A stretch of DNA of 64,000 bases from Nitrospirales bacterium (lineage in GTDB: Bacteria > Nitrospirota > Nitrospiria > Nitrospirales > UBA8639), in contig BQIU01000001.1 of NCBI GenBank assembly GCA_021603905.1, positions 1-64,000 on the forward strand, written 5' to 3'. Below, piece by piece: positions 44,501 through 54,142 of the stretch. The position numbers and the translations under genes were made by a program. Each line of letters opens with the position of its first letter. Position 1 is the first letter of the stretch. The notes beneath the pieces are model-generated. The model was not told where the DNA came from, made no database searches, and saw only the letters and a program-made list of their open reading frames with translations.

Positions 44501-45131
44501 TTTGTTAGAAAAACCTCTCACCTACCGTTGAACTACGACTCCTCCCTGACATTGGAGTCGAAACAAGAATTCTTGAGTATTTTTCCTGCCAGGTACCAGA
44601 CAGATCGGAAATTCCGAAGGAACTTCGTTCAACCAATGGTAGAAACGACCTACCTTAGGCTTCATCATCCTGACAACCATGATCCCATTAGGATAATGGA
44701 ATCACGTTGAACAAGAACACAAAGGTTCGGATAAAAATGAGAGGATTTCGGTTGCGGTAAACGTTGCCATAGCACAGGAGCCCATGCTCAATGTCGCCGC
44801 CATCAACATCGCCGCCAGCAACAAAGTCGTAACCTTGGGAGGTTTCGTTAAAACTGCGGTTCAACAAAAACCAACGACAGAAGCAGCGCAAAATGTGAGA
44901 TAGAACAGACCGTCACGAACAATCTTCAAATAAAATAACGTCGTGGCATTACAAAAGACGACATACATTTGACGATAATGACTGATAAAAACACTTCAGA
45001 TGAGAACCGAATCAAACAGCTACGGATAGGGGACGAACAAATCTCAGACTATTCTCTCGACGCTGGGCCAGAGACGTCGAGAGAAGATTCGCAATTACCT
45101 TAACTGTGCAGAAAGGGTTCTTCCTGCAAAT
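44501..45131. other. Intergenic region containing a decayed BON gene
   Basis: Besides the pseudogene at 44716-44938 no gene is seen. The AsmA promoter should lie between 44500 and about 44700. Confidence 0.55.
44716..44938 (+). pseudogene. BON-domain lipoprotein remnant, frameshifted
   Basis: One frame reads KGSDKNERISVAVNVAIAQ, EPMLNVAAINIAASNKVVTL and GGFVKTAVQQKPTTEAAQNV, then stops (TAG). After a short shift the next frame reads EIEQTVTNNLQIK and stops at 44936-44938. This follows a BON domain from start to end (I-x-V-x-V, L-x-V-x-x-I-x-V...GVVTL-x-G, E-x-A-x-x-V...VTNNL). The VTNNLQ ending is the same as in the intact BON lipoprotein at 16457-16765. No start or signal peptide remains, so the copy is dead. 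Confidence 0.75.
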
Positions 45132-45986
45132 TTAATCCAGCTCTTTTGTTGGATAAGAAATATTAACCACTTTATCGTTACGATCAACCAATAAGGTCAC
45201 CTCCGCCCCTTTCGTGAGCTGCTGTAACTCATCTTTGACGAAATCCCATACGGGCAGCGAGATGGTTTCCTCTTGCTTTTTAATTGTTAACGTTTTTTCA
45301 CTTGGTTTTTCCTGAACAACACCCTTCACTTGACGATAAGCACTAATTTTGGCGCTACGTGCCCAGTCACGTTCAGCTTCAATATCTTTCGACAGTGTGG
45401 CACTTGCGATTTTATTGCTTTCATCAAGTAAGAACAGCCCCTCGGTGTCAAATGGAATAGCGGCCACCTCACTTCGAGCAAGCGGACGGACAGGAAATGT
45501 CTCTACTTTCCCGTCTGGCATTTTGATCATCGCGTGCGCTTGACCAACGGGCAATGATTGAGCGAGAAAACCCTTGATCAATTTATGTTGACCCTCCACT
45601 TCTTTTCCCATGAGATGATAATCCACGACATGGTTTTTCGCGTTCACAATTATTTGAACTTCATCATTATCCTTGAGAGTAAACCCTTTTTCTTTTGCAC
45701 GCTCCAGTGACAAATACCGTGGACTTATTTCCCCCGTATCACCAGAGTTCACTTTGGCATGATCCTCCGTTATACCTTCAACCCTTCCGGTAATGATTCG
45801 ATGATTAGGAATAAGGGTGTGGTGATTGCTGTGTTGATCATCGTCGAGCTTCTTCGACTCAGCGCCTTCAGAAGAAGATGGGCCCTCCCCGCTGCCATTA
45901 GATGCGATACTCAGAGAGAACAGAGATATTACGAAGTAAGTGATAGCCAGTGCATTGATAAAAATACCGACTGATTTCATTCGCAT
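45132..45986 (-). CDS. Secreted protein with two beta-rich repeats
   Basis: About 284 residues starting near MRMKSVGIFINALAITYFV (signal peptide ending near SIAS). A disordered His/Ser-rich stretch (30-60) is followed by two units: ITGRVEGITEDHAKVNSGDT...LKDNDEVQIIVNAKNHVVDYH (about 65-125) and VKGVVQEKPSEKTLTIKKQE...GAEVTLLVDRNDKVVNISYP (about 218-280). Both have G-x-V-x-x...D/G-x-E-V-x-x-x-V-x-x-x-x-x-V, the same OB-like pattern as the smaller secreted proteins here. Function unknown. A start at 45995 adds three residues. Confidence 0.75.
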   Translation of the reverse strand: MRMKSVGIFINALAITYFVISLFSLSIASNGSGEGPSSSEGAESKKLDDDQHSNHHTLIPNHRIITGRVEGITEDHAKVNSGDTGEISPRYLSLERAKEKGFTLKDNDEVQIIVNAKNHVVDYHLMGKEVEGQHKLIKGFLAQSLPVGQAHAMIKMPDGKVETFPVRPLARSEVAAIPFDTEGLFLLDESNKIASATLSKDIEAERDWARSAKISAYRQVKGVVQEKPSEKTLTIKKQEETISLPVWDFVKDELQQLTKGAEVTLLVDRNDKVVNISYPTKELD

Positions 45987-46022
45987 AGTCAACATAGAGA
46001 CCCCCTTTTACAAATCGTTTAC

Positions 46023-46048
46023 TAGCCCCCACTTGGCGATGGGGGCTA
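46023..46048 (-). terminator. Hairpin between two secreted-protein genes
   Basis: TAGCCCCCA (46023-46031) pairs perfectly with TGGGGGCTA (46040-46048), loop of 8. It lies after the stop at 46100 and before the next gene on the same strand. There is no clear T-run, so it may slow or partly stop transcription rather than end it. Confidence 0.6.
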
Positions 46049-46099
46049 ACTTTTCACTGATGCTTCACGTACATCGAATTGTCAAATTTCCGATCTCCG

Positions 46100-46627
46100 T
46101 TACTGGCGCTGTTTGACCGGCATACCTGAATCGACCGCATCACGCGCTGAACCGCCAGAGATTGCATTCATCGCACGATCACGCTCTTGACGGAGATTTG
46201 CTGTTTCCTTTTGGAGAGCATCCCGTTCTTTTAAATACTGATCGCGTTCCTGGATCATTTGATTGTGTTGTCCGTCACTTGAAGTACCACTTTGGGCCTG
46301 AATGTTCTGCTGACCGGAATTACCTTGGCTGCCCTGTTCGCTTGCTTTCATAGCCTGATCGCGTTCTTGTTTGGCCTGATCGCGTTCCTTTTGAGCCTGT
46401 TCCATACCTTTTTGGGCTTCGTCATGCTCTCGTTTGAGTTGATCACTCCATTGGGTTCCGCCGCTTGCACTAGGATCTTGAGTGACGTCAGACATACTTC
46501 CTAAATTTGGTTCAGCAGAGGAACCGACCGGCTTCTCCATGGCGGATGCTATTTGTACAACAGATCCTGAGGCAATAAACAATCCACAAACTGCTAGCGC
46601 GAGAATTTGAGATAAACCATGTTTCAT
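46100..46627 (-). CDS. Secreted Gln/Glu-rich coiled-coil protein
   Basis: About 175 residues: signal peptide (LALAVCGLFIASGSVVQIASA), then low-complexity helices made of repeated KERDQAKQERDQAM and QERDQYLKERDALQKE units (period about 7 within a QERDQ repeat). These repeats predict a coiled coil. The tail GGSARDAVDSGMPVKQRQ is disordered. No family beyond coiled coil; similar proteins are common as envelope stress or scaffold proteins. The ATG at 46627 is inside an AAGGTG-led context. Confidence 0.75.
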   Translation of the reverse strand: MKHGLSQILALAVCGLFIASGSVVQIASAMEKPVGSSAEPNLGSMSDVTQDPSASGGTQWSDQLKREHDEAQKGMEQAQKERDQAKQERDQAMKASEQGSQGNSGQQNIQAQSGTSSDGQHNQMIQERDQYLKERDALQKETANLRQERDRAMNAISGGSARDAVDSGMPVKQRQ

Positions 46628-47326
46628 GATGGGCACCTTTCGTTTAAGATTGATGAGTGAGAAACTCTCTGAATGCTGATATTGGCATCACGTAGACAAA
46701 TCAAATGGTACGGAGTAAAGGATCAGCACACGTTAAACTCTAGCAAGACAAGCACGCTGTTCTGCATGTACAAAAGTCAGGAAAGACGATGGAAGAAGTC
46801 CACACTTGAACCTGAATGGCAAATCTTTCTAAACGTTTTTACAAACTCTCAGTGACAGCGTTTAAATCTAAAGATTTTAAGATCTCCGTTGTCCTCCAAC
46901 TCGACATCTCAACTCACCAGCCCCCTAAAACTTACATCTCCTCACAGATCACTGTATGACTAGCTGGAACGAGGTTAAGTTGGGATAAATAAGGAGCAAC
47001 GCTAAACTGATGAGCAAACGATGCCCGTGCCACGGATTAATGAAACTTACAGAGGGAGTGTAAAAATGAAGGTCATCACTGGTAAGATACTTTTCTCAGT
47101 CAGCATCTGTCTTGAAACTATTGGCAGCATATGTTTCACATAACTCATTGATTTAACATAATTCCGCTTAAGATTAATCTTAGGCTATTAACGAAATACT
47201 TCTTGCGTTCCCGCACGATTACACTGCTTCATTCCGACCACACAGCTTGCCCTCCTTGTACCGTTCCCAGATCAGGCGAGCGATATCAGACACGCCTACC
47301 AAGTCATCCGGATACATTAGCTAGAT
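46628..47326. other. Intergenic region without an intact gene
   Basis: A 60-residue frame (46673-46855) lacks support. A 25-residue frame at 47066-47143 (MKVITGKILFSVSICLETIG...) has GAGGGAG about 8 nt upstream and could be the cut N-terminus of an exported protein. Otherwise nothing seen. Confidence 0.45.
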
Positions 47327-50005
47327 ATGGAAAATAAAATAAACAAGTTCTGTCGGATCATTATTGAGACCCTCGCTGGATGGACTTTACGCTATTCTCG
47401 ACTAGTTGTAGTTCTCGCTCTCTTGGCAAGCATCGTCTCGGCTTTTTATGCAATCACGACATTGAGCTTGAATACGGATATGTCGCAAATGCTTTCGGCA
47501 AACTTGCCGTATCGACAGGCTGAAGAGCTATTTCGGAAAACCTTTCCACAATTATCCAATTCAGTTCTTTTGGTCGTCGAGGCCAACACGCCGGAGATGG
47601 CGCAGACGGTCGTCTCAACGATAGAACAACGGCTTAACAATCAAAAGAACTTGATTCAGTCTGTCTATGTGCCCGATGGAGATCCCTATTGGGACAATCA
47701 TGCACTGCTGTATCTCGACATCGAAGAATTAAAAGTCTTTACATCATCCTTGGCGAATATCCAGCCCATGATCGAGGAATTATCCCAAAATCCAAGCTTC
47801 TCTGGACTCTTGGCATTATTAAATAAGCGACTGAATACACAAACCTCTTCTGAAGATCCGATACTACCCGAACTGTTCGTTCGAATCTCGCAGGCGATCA
47901 AGGCAACCATGGCCGGGTATCCCTACGCCGTTTCATGGCCACATGTGCTCATGAACCACCTCGCACCTCAGCAACCGATCACCAAGCTCATCATGGTGCA
48001 ACCCACGCTTGATTATCAAAGCTTATTCCCGGCTAAGGCTGCTCTCGATGCGATTCATCACATCATCAAAGATCTCGAACAATTTTCGACTTCTGATGTT
48101 CGAATCCGAGTCACGGGTGAAGTCGCACTGGCCCATGACGAACTCATATCCGTCAGCCAAAGTGCAGGTATCGCGTCAATCCTGGCTCTGATCATGATCA
48201 GCATCATTTTATTGCTCGGACTACGATCAGTACGACTTGTGATGGCAACACTCTTGACGCTAGGAATCGGCTTAGCACTGACAGCGGGATATGCCACACT
48301 GGCCGTTGGTTACTTAAATATGATCTCGATAACCTTCGCCGTCTTATTTGTTGGCCTGGGAGTCGATTACATCATTCATCTTTGCCTGCGATATCAAGAA
48401 CGTCTCATAGCTGGTGCACCAATCACACACGCACTGCGAGGCAGCATGCTCGACGTCGGACCATCCATTGCTCTGTGTGCCGTGACCACCGCCATTGGAT
48501 TTTATTCCTTCTTACCAACCGATTACGACGGAATGGCTGAATTGGGTCTCATATCTGGCACAAGCATGTTCATTGGCATGTTCGTCAGCCTTATTGTGTT
48601 GCCTGCCCTGCTCAACCTCATCCCACTGCCACAGACCGCCGATCGACCTCTCGAAAAACTCACTCGGCATTTCAGCCCTATTCATCATTTATCAGCCTTT
48701 CAGGGACGAGCCGTTCGTTGGGGAGCAGCCGGGCTTGTGCTTGTCACCATCACGCTATTGCCTTATACAACGTTTGATCGTAATCCTCACAATCTCCGCA
48801 ATCCTCACAGCGAATCCGTCACAACCTTTAACGATCTCCTCCATTCGGAATCGGCCAGCCCTCTCACCCTCTCCATCCTTGCATTGAATGAAGCCATCGC
48901 GCAAGACTACGTTTCTCGTCTCAAGCAATTGAATTCCGTGAAAAGCGTTCGCACCATTCATAACTTTATACCAAGCGAACAGTTCGGAAAATTTCCGTAT
49001 ATTGAAAAGATCGCAGCGTCTCTCCCGCAAAATCATCAATCTTCAGGTTCACCGCCGGCATCAGAGCCATTTCAACCCCCAGACTTAGATGCCGTCATTG
49101 CAACATTGGACCACATAGGCAGCAAGGAAGCCATTCGGCATAACCAAGACCTGGCTGTTCATTTAAAAGAGCAATTGCATGTCTTTTCAACCCATCTCTC
49201 GACATTAGAGTCTGATGCACAGAGACAACTTCTCGAGCAACTGGATCAACGTCTGTTCGAAGATTTTTTTATAGCACCGTCCAAACAACAACAGATCAGT
49301 TCATTCGGTCTCGTCACATTAAATCGTCTACCCAAGAGCCTGCAGGAACGATGGGTCAGCGAAGAAGGGATCTATCGAGTGCAAGTGTTCCCTCAGGAAG
49401 ACCTCAGCCTGAACGACAATTTACAAAATTTTGTGGACGACGTACGTCGTGTCTCTCTTCAGGTGACCGATCTGCCCATGGTCTACACGGATGGTGGAGA
49501 TGCGGTGATAGGGGCCTTTCAGGAAGCATTTCTTTTAGCCATTGGGGCTATTTTCTTCCTCTTACTTATGGTGTTCCGCAATTTTAAAGACGCTCTTCTG
49601 GTGATGATCCCATTGTTCATGGCTGGTATGCTGACAGCTGCGACATCAGTCGTTTTAGATCTGTCGTTCAACTTTGCGAATGTCATTGCTCTCCCCTTAT
49701 TGTTTGGACTTGGTGCCGACAATGGAATCCATATCGTCCATCGTGTACGCTGTTTTTTACGCTCAGGCGAAGCATTATTTCAAACGAGTACCATTCGAGG
49801 CGTGATTCTTTCTTGCCTCACGACCATCATGAGCTTTAGTGGTCTGGCCTTTTCTTCTCACCTTGGCATGGCCAGTATGGGACAATTCTTGATTATTGGC
49901 GTCTTCTATACATTGATCTGCTCTGTGATCATCTTACCCGCCTTTCTCTGCTCAACATTCAAGATACCACGTAACACATCGAAAACTCCGAGAATAAAAA
50001 AGTAA
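47327..50005 (+). CDS. HpnN-like RND (MMPL) family exporter
   Basis: An 892-residue RND-type membrane protein with two halves, each with one helix, a large periplasmic loop and a bundle of five helices. Motifs VGLGVDYIIHLCLRYQERL (first half) and GLGADNGIHIVHRVRCFL (second half) are the RND TM4 segments. Opening TLNTDMSQMLSANLPYRQAEE-type sequence and the loop layout match HpnN, the exporter of hopanoids to the outer membrane. No other hpn gene is in the window, so substrate is inferred from family only. It is a single gene on the plus strand. Confidence 0.88.
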   Translation: MENKINKFCRIIIETLAGWTLRYSRLVVVLALLASIVSAFYAITTLSLNTDMSQMLSANLPYRQAEELFRKTFPQLSNSVLLVVEANTPEMAQTVVSTIEQRLNNQKNLIQSVYVPDGDPYWDNHALLYLDIEELKVFTSSLANIQPMIEELSQNPSFSGLLALLNKRLNTQTSSEDPILPELFVRISQAIKATMAGYPYAVSWPHVLMNHLAPQQPITKLIMVQPTLDYQSLFPAKAALDAIHHIIKDLEQFSTSDVRIRVTGEVALAHDELISVSQSAGIASILALIMISIILLLGLRSVRLVMATLLTLGIGLALTAGYATLAVGYLNMISITFAVLFVGLGVDYIIHLCLRYQERLIAGAPITHALRGSMLDVGPSIALCAVTTAIGFYSFLPTDYDGMAELGLISGTSMFIGMFVSLIVLPALLNLIPLPQTADRPLEKLTRHFSPIHHLSAFQGRAVRWGAAGLVLVTITLLPYTTFDRNPHNLRNPHSESVTTFNDLLHSESASPLTLSILALNEAIAQDYVSRLKQLNSVKSVRTIHNFIPSEQFGKFPYIEKIAASLPQNHQSSGSPPASEPFQPPDLDAVIATLDHIGSKEAIRHNQDLAVHLKEQLHVFSTHLSTLESDAQRQLLEQLDQRLFEDFFIAPSKQQQISSFGLVTLNRLPKSLQERWVSEEGIYRVQVFPQEDLSLNDNLQNFVDDVRRVSLQVTDLPMVYTDGGDAVIGAFQEAFLLAIGAIFFLLLMVFRNFKDALLVMIPLFMAGMLTAATSVVLDLSFNFANVIALPLLFGLGADNGIHIVHRVRCFLRSGEALFQTSTIRGVILSCLTTIMSFSGLAFSSHLGMASMGQFLIIGVFYTLICSVIILPAFLCSTFKIPRNTSKTPRIKK

Positions 50006-50349
50006 CATCATGCTGTCAAAATGCCAAAATTCGTTGATCGTTTAGCCAGCAAATGCTCTTGAATGATAGAGATTCCACGAGCAAACGAGGAAACCAGTAA
50101 TATCGTCAAAGCCTTAAGAGAATCTTTACCCGTCCTGCCAAACTTTAGCAAGCCTGGGCACAGCTATCTCATGTCAACCTGTGGAGCACAGCTTTCTCAC
50201 ATCGGGATCTTCTTCAGCCTCAGTGTCGGTAAGGAATCTCTTCATACCGATGTTGAGAACGAATCTGAAGAAAGTGAGTGATCCTTTCCCTTGGATTACC
50301 GCAATCCCTAAATCCATTGGAATTGACAACTTAACGAGGCGATGATGCC
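50006..50349. other. Convergent intergenic region with one doubtful frame
   Basis: A 72-residue plus-strand frame (50063-50281) begins MIEIPRANEETSN and ends in an acidic tail; there is no good ribosome site and no family match, so I do not call it a gene. No terminator with a T-run seen. Confidence 0.4.
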
Positions 50350-50610
50350 CTAAACAATGGCCAAGAGACCTAGAAGGTACGGCAAGCCATAATGCAATAT
50401 TTGACTAGTTTGCAGGGTCATACTATCGGATTGAAATGGATTGTAAATTTCTTTAATAGAAAACAGTTGCCCACACACAAATACCAGTAGAAAAGCTGCT
50501 GCCCACTGATCGTAGTTCAACGGTCCAATTAACCCCACCGTAATGGTGATAAACATCACACCGACAGAGTTAAACCGTGAGCACCATTCTTTCGCTTCGT
50601 CGTTGTCCAT
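50350..50610 (-). CDS. Small membrane protein, hypothetical
   Basis: About 86 residues with three hydrophobic stretches: VGVMFITITVGLIG, AAAFLLVFVCGQLFS and LHYGLPYLLGLLAIV, joined by polar loops (MDNDEAKEW at the start, KEIYNPFQSDSMT). Alternating structure is like a three-helix inner-membrane protein. A GTG start at 50631 is possible (7 more residues). It is close to the second trkH on the same strand (67 nt), and could be its partner in one transcript. Confidence 0.65.
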   Translation of the reverse strand: MDNDEAKEWCSRFNSVGVMFITITVGLIGPLNYDQWAAAFLLVFVCGQLFSIKEIYNPFQSDSMTLQTSQILHYGLPYLLGLLAIV

Positions 50611-50677
50611 ACGAGGGAACCGTTTTTTCACACTTAGGCACGAGGAACGCGTGAGAGAGAAATTAGAGGACTTATCA

Positions 50678-52174
50678 CTACCGTCTGTTGAGTAGACACA
50701 TGAACGAACTGGATATTAAAACAAGAACTGCAATAATTTCGAGCCGGCCCATCCACATCAGTCCTATTAACGTCAATTTCGCTGACTGGGGTAAATCAGT
50801 GCTCGTCACTCCAACGCTTAATCCCACACTACCTAAGGCCGACATAGCCTCAAAGAGAATCTCGTACAAGTTATATTGATTACCGAGCGCAATAAAGAGA
50901 ACCAATGTACCTGTAGCTAAGGTCACGATATAGAGGAATGCATATAGAGCAGCCGTTCCCACGTATCGCATAGCTGAAGCCTCATCCATGTCTTTTCCGT
51001 TATACCTATAACGTGTCGATTGACGATTCTCCAGCCAGAAACTCTGGAGCCTCCACACGAAAGACTTACTCAACCAGGTGATTCGTTTAACCTTGAGTCC
51101 ACCAGTAGTTGACCCGGCCATACCGCCAATAAACATCCCAATCATTAGAATGAATAAGACTGATTGGGCCCACGTGGCAATTTTGACAGAACTGAATCCG
51201 CAGGTTCCCATGGCAGAAGCCCATTGAAATAACTGGTCAATAAATAGTACGCGGGAATCTTGTGTTGAATACATCAGCAGTAATACAAGCAGCCCGAACA
51301 AAAACAACATCAAAAAAGTGTGGAATTGCGACTGCCGAATGATAAATCGGAGATCGCCTCGTATGAGGAATGCGTGATGAATGGGAAAGCTGACGGCCCC
51401 AAGTATCATAATAATGATGGCTGCAGATTTAATGTTGACATCATAACTATTAAAACTTTCTGAGGTGATCGTAAAGCCTCCAGTGGCAATACCCGTCATA
51501 CCATGATTGACGGCTTCCCACATTGGCATGTCCGCGAAATAAAATATGCTTATGGCAAATATCGAGTATCCCAGAAAAATCATCCAAATTCGACGGGTTG
51601 CCTCTGTGATACTGTCGCCTAACTGGGAAGAGCGTGTTTCAGCAGAGTATAACGCGTAGTTATCTTCCGTGGGTTCAATCAATGCCAATGTCAAGACCAT
51701 CACACCGACTCCGCCAATCCATTCCGTGAAGCTTCTCCACCATTGTAGAGTCACCGGTAGAATACTTGGATCTTGAGTCATGGTGAGACCTGTACTAGTG
51801 AAACCCGACATTGACTCAAAGAAAGCATTCAACGGATGCCTAAAAGCACGAACTGCTTCGCTGGATTCCGTTCCAAGATAGGCAGCCGTAATAAATGGAA
51901 TCGAGCCTATCATGGCAATAAAAAGCCAGCTTAAAGCCACAACAATCATTGACTGAGGGGATTGGGTTGGTCCGCCTCTCGCACAGCATCGATACAAAAG
52001 CTGGCCCCCGCCAAGACCTAGTAGAGCTGTAATAATAAACCCTGGCAAGGCATACCATTCTCCTGATCCCACGACGATAAGAATGCTGAAGAGAGCCATA
52101 GCGCCCGGAACATGAAGCAACATTCCAAGATCATGTCCAATAGCATTGAACGATAAACGAGTCAGCGCCGGCAT
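50678..52174 (-). CDS. TrkH family potassium uptake channel subunit (copy 2)
   Basis: A 498-residue TrkH/KtrB family protein. Pore loops: TSTGLTM, ATGGFTI, GTCGFSS and ALGSVGLSVG. Each has its filter Gly; the first Ser/Thr differ from copy 1, so ion preference or kinetics may differ. GGMAGSTTGGLKVKR marks the region after the third repeat. There is no adjacent trkA, only a small membrane protein downstream. It is not a recent copy of 1419-2894: their overall likeness is limited to the family motifs. Confidence 0.93.
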   Translation of the reverse strand: MPALTRLSFNAIGHDLGMLLHVPGAMALFSILIVVGSGEWYALPGFIITALLGLGGGQLLYRCCARGGPTQSPQSMIVVALSWLFIAMIGSIPFITAAYLGTESSEAVRAFRHPLNAFFESMSGFTSTGLTMTQDPSILPVTLQWWRSFTEWIGGVGVMVLTLALIEPTEDNYALYSAETRSSQLGDSITEATRRIWMIFLGYSIFAISIFYFADMPMWEAVNHGMTGIATGGFTITSESFNSYDVNIKSAAIIIMILGAVSFPIHHAFLIRGDLRFIIRQSQFHTFLMLFLFGLLVLLLMYSTQDSRVLFIDQLFQWASAMGTCGFSSVKIATWAQSVLFILMIGMFIGGMAGSTTGGLKVKRITWLSKSFVWRLQSFWLENRQSTRYRYNGKDMDEASAMRYVGTAALYAFLYIVTLATGTLVLFIALGNQYNLYEILFEAMSALGSVGLSVGVTSTDLPQSAKLTLIGLMWMGRLEIIAVLVLISSSFMCLLNRR

Positions 52175-52399
52175 CTAATATTCTTTTTTTCAAGTGACTG
52201 CTTAATGTTTTTCACCACAACCAAAACATGATGATGCACGACAAACTCACTGAACTGAATGATACAAATCAGCTGCTTCGCCATTACTTTTGTCTCTTCC
52301 TGTGAGGAGAAGATCGTGATGTAATAGAGCGTGATTGCGAAAATATGTATGTCGCGCAATCGATCATCATATACAATTTCATATTTCAAGGAGGAGCTC

Positions 52400-52846
52400 A
52401 TGACTATCTATCAAGCGCTGAAAAATGATCATCAGGAAGCCAAAAAATTATTTGCCGACCTCGAACAGACCAAAGGCAAGAATGGCAATGCACGCGAGAA
52501 ACTTTTCACAGAATTAAAAGCCGCACTCGAAGCTCATAGCGAAGCAGAGGAAGAGGTATTTTATTCACCACTGAAGAAGAATGAAGAGACAAAGGAAAAA
52601 ATCCAGCATGCAAATAAAGAGCATGACAAAGTAGCGAAAACACTTACAGAGCTGGAGGATATGGATAAAGATAATGAGCAATGGCTCAAGAAGGTGACTC
52701 AACTACAGGAAGACGTTCAGCATCACATCAAGGAAGAAGAAGAGGAAATTTTCCAAAAAGCCAGGGGCATTTTTTCCGAGCAGCAAGCCGAGGACATGGC
52801 TCAAGAATTTGAACAAGCTAAGAATCAGAAAGCCATGAAAACATAG
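52400..52846 (+). CDS. Hemerythrin HHE domain protein (copy 1)
   Basis: About 148 residues starting MTIYQALKNDHQEAKKLF. Histidines for a di-iron site appear in helices 1 to 4: NDHQE, EAHSEAEEEVFY, KEHDKVAK and QHHIKEEEEEIF. This four-helix HHE pattern binds O2, NO or iron. The start has AAGGAGGAG just upstream. The C-terminal part is rich in Glu/Gln/Lys. The paralogue at 54740-55198 has the same motifs and length. Confidence 0.92.
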   Translation: MTIYQALKNDHQEAKKLFADLEQTKGKNGNAREKLFTELKAALEAHSEAEEEVFYSPLKKNEETKEKIQHANKEHDKVAKTLTELEDMDKDNEQWLKKVTQLQEDVQHHIKEEEEEIFQKARGIFSEQQAEDMAQEFEQAKNQKAMKT

Positions 52847-52941
52847 ACCGAGAGGGGGTCGCTCCGTGTTGTGGCATTCGTTTTAGTTTTGCAGATCTTC
52901 AACAATCAAACATTCACAGGACTGTGCAGGAGGAAGCGACA

Positions 52942-53163
52942 ATGGGAACAGAATGGGGTTTATGTAAAAGCTGCAAATGGTGGCAAATCGATCCAGAAGC
53001 GGAAATCAAGGATAAGACACTAGGCCTCTGTATTGATGAAACGCTTCAACCTTTTTTATTACGAGTTTCTGGCGATAGTGGCTGCAATAAATTCATGAGC
53101 GGGACACCAGCCCGGGCCAAAGGATCTTCGACACAACCTCCAACAGCCGAGCCGGCTCGATAG
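52942..53163 (+). CDS. Small Cys-rich protein (metal-binding candidate)
   Basis: A 73-residue protein starting MGTEWGLCKSCKWWQID, with CKSC (8-11), GLC (about 28-30) and GCNKF (about 48). Four Cys could bind zinc or an Fe-S cluster. GGAGGAAG precedes ATG 52942 by about 6 nt. The tail (PARAKGSSTQPPTAEPAR) is disordered. A similar short layout is seen in several small proteins of environmental bacteria without known function. Confidence 0.75.
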   Translation: MGTEWGLCKSCKWWQIDPEAEIKDKTLGLCIDETLQPFLLRVSGDSGCNKFMSGTPARAKGSSTQPPTAEPAR

Positions 53164-53469
53164 CTGTACGTACTCATGCGGAAAGTAAGTTGTTTCTAAA
53201 TGTCTGTGCGTTGTTGATCTTTATGATCATGGCAGTGGCCAACAGGTACAGGTGCAGTGTTGGTGTCCTCGGGGTCATTGCGGAATAGTCTTCTAGACAC
53301 TTAGCCGTTCCTTGTTAAGCAATTTACTGTAGGAAACTATGCACCCAAGGTCCTTATCTAAAAAAGAAACTTTTCAGATTTTTTTCATAGCTTATTCTAC
53401 TCGATAAAGATATGCACATTAATCAATGAAAATAAATAAATATCATTAAATATTGGACTTTCGGGGAGG
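53164..53469. other. Intergenic region without a recognisable gene
   Basis: No supported frame. AT-rich at the right end, which should have been the promoter region of the decayed channel gene that follows. Confidence 0.5.
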
Positions 53470-54113
53470 AAGATTCCCACGGATGATCTGGATAAACCTA
53501 AGCAAGAAACCTTAACCAATCCCTCAGCATAGGCTTCTGCTAAGGGCGAAGCCGTTGAGGATTATTTCGACACCAACGAGATTTTCCTCAAAGTCTAAGC
53601 AACAGCACACCATACGTTACTCCAACCCATTCACACATTTGTGTGGGGGCTTTGCGGCAGGACTCATGATCGGCATTTCCTTTCTAGCTCAAGCTGTTGT
53701 GACAACGGCCTTACCCAATGGTAGCGCCTACGGATTGCTGGGCCATCTACTCTATCCCATCGGCTTTATTATCGTGATATTAGGTCGTTATCCACTCTAT
53801 ACCGAAAACACGTTGACCCCAGTCATATTGACCTTTACCCGGTTCGCCAGGCTGCAGACCTTTTTAGAGTATGGGGAATCGCGTTAGCACTCAACCTCCT
53901 CGTGCAGAGCAAGCTTCAGCAGCTATTGTCTTTGACTTTCTCGTGCCAGTTGTGTTGGGCAACACCGTCCGCAGCGTGGCATGTGTGACAACATTGAACC
54001 ACGCACCGTTCAGCGCCGCTAAAGAAGATTTCGGCGAACGGCTCTCGTGGCGTCGATGGTTGATGGAGCAAGCTTCGTCGTCATGTGAAAGTTTGCAACG
54101 TATTCCATTCTAA
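53470..54113 (+). pseudogene. Formate/nitrite transporter (FNT) family gene, decayed
   Basis: Pieces of an FNT channel gene in different frames. 53470-53596 reads PTDDLDKPKQETLTN, an in-frame TAG, then ASAKGEAVEDYFDTNEIFLKV and TAA. A shifted frame (53555-53887) holds GGFAAGLMIGISFLAQAVVTTALP and YPIGFIIVILGRYPLYTENTLTPVI, both strong FNT signatures. A further shift gives RVWGIALALNLL (53868-53905), and FDFLVPVVLGNTVRSVACVTTLNHA (about 53930-54005) is the FNT C-terminal block. About 100 residues between the last two are missing. Premature stops, two shifts and a deletion make it non-functional. The family moves nitrite or formate. Confidence 0.85.
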
Positions 54114-54142
54114 GATCTATACACATAGGAAAAAGAGTAAAG

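Noticed and set aside
47066-47143. 25-residue frame with GAGGGAG upstream
   Set aside because: May be the rest of a cut exported protein, but it is too short and without family match to call.
50063-50281. 72-residue plus-strand frame between the HpnN-like gene and the small membrane-protein gene
   Set aside because: No ribosome site, no family match, and an acidic low-complexity tail.
53871-54113. First read as a duplicated DUF421 fragment because FDFLVPVVLGNT resembles FDFLVTVALGST of the next gene
   Set aside because: The continuation (VACVTTLNHA) fits the FNT family C-terminus better, and FNT blocks precede it.
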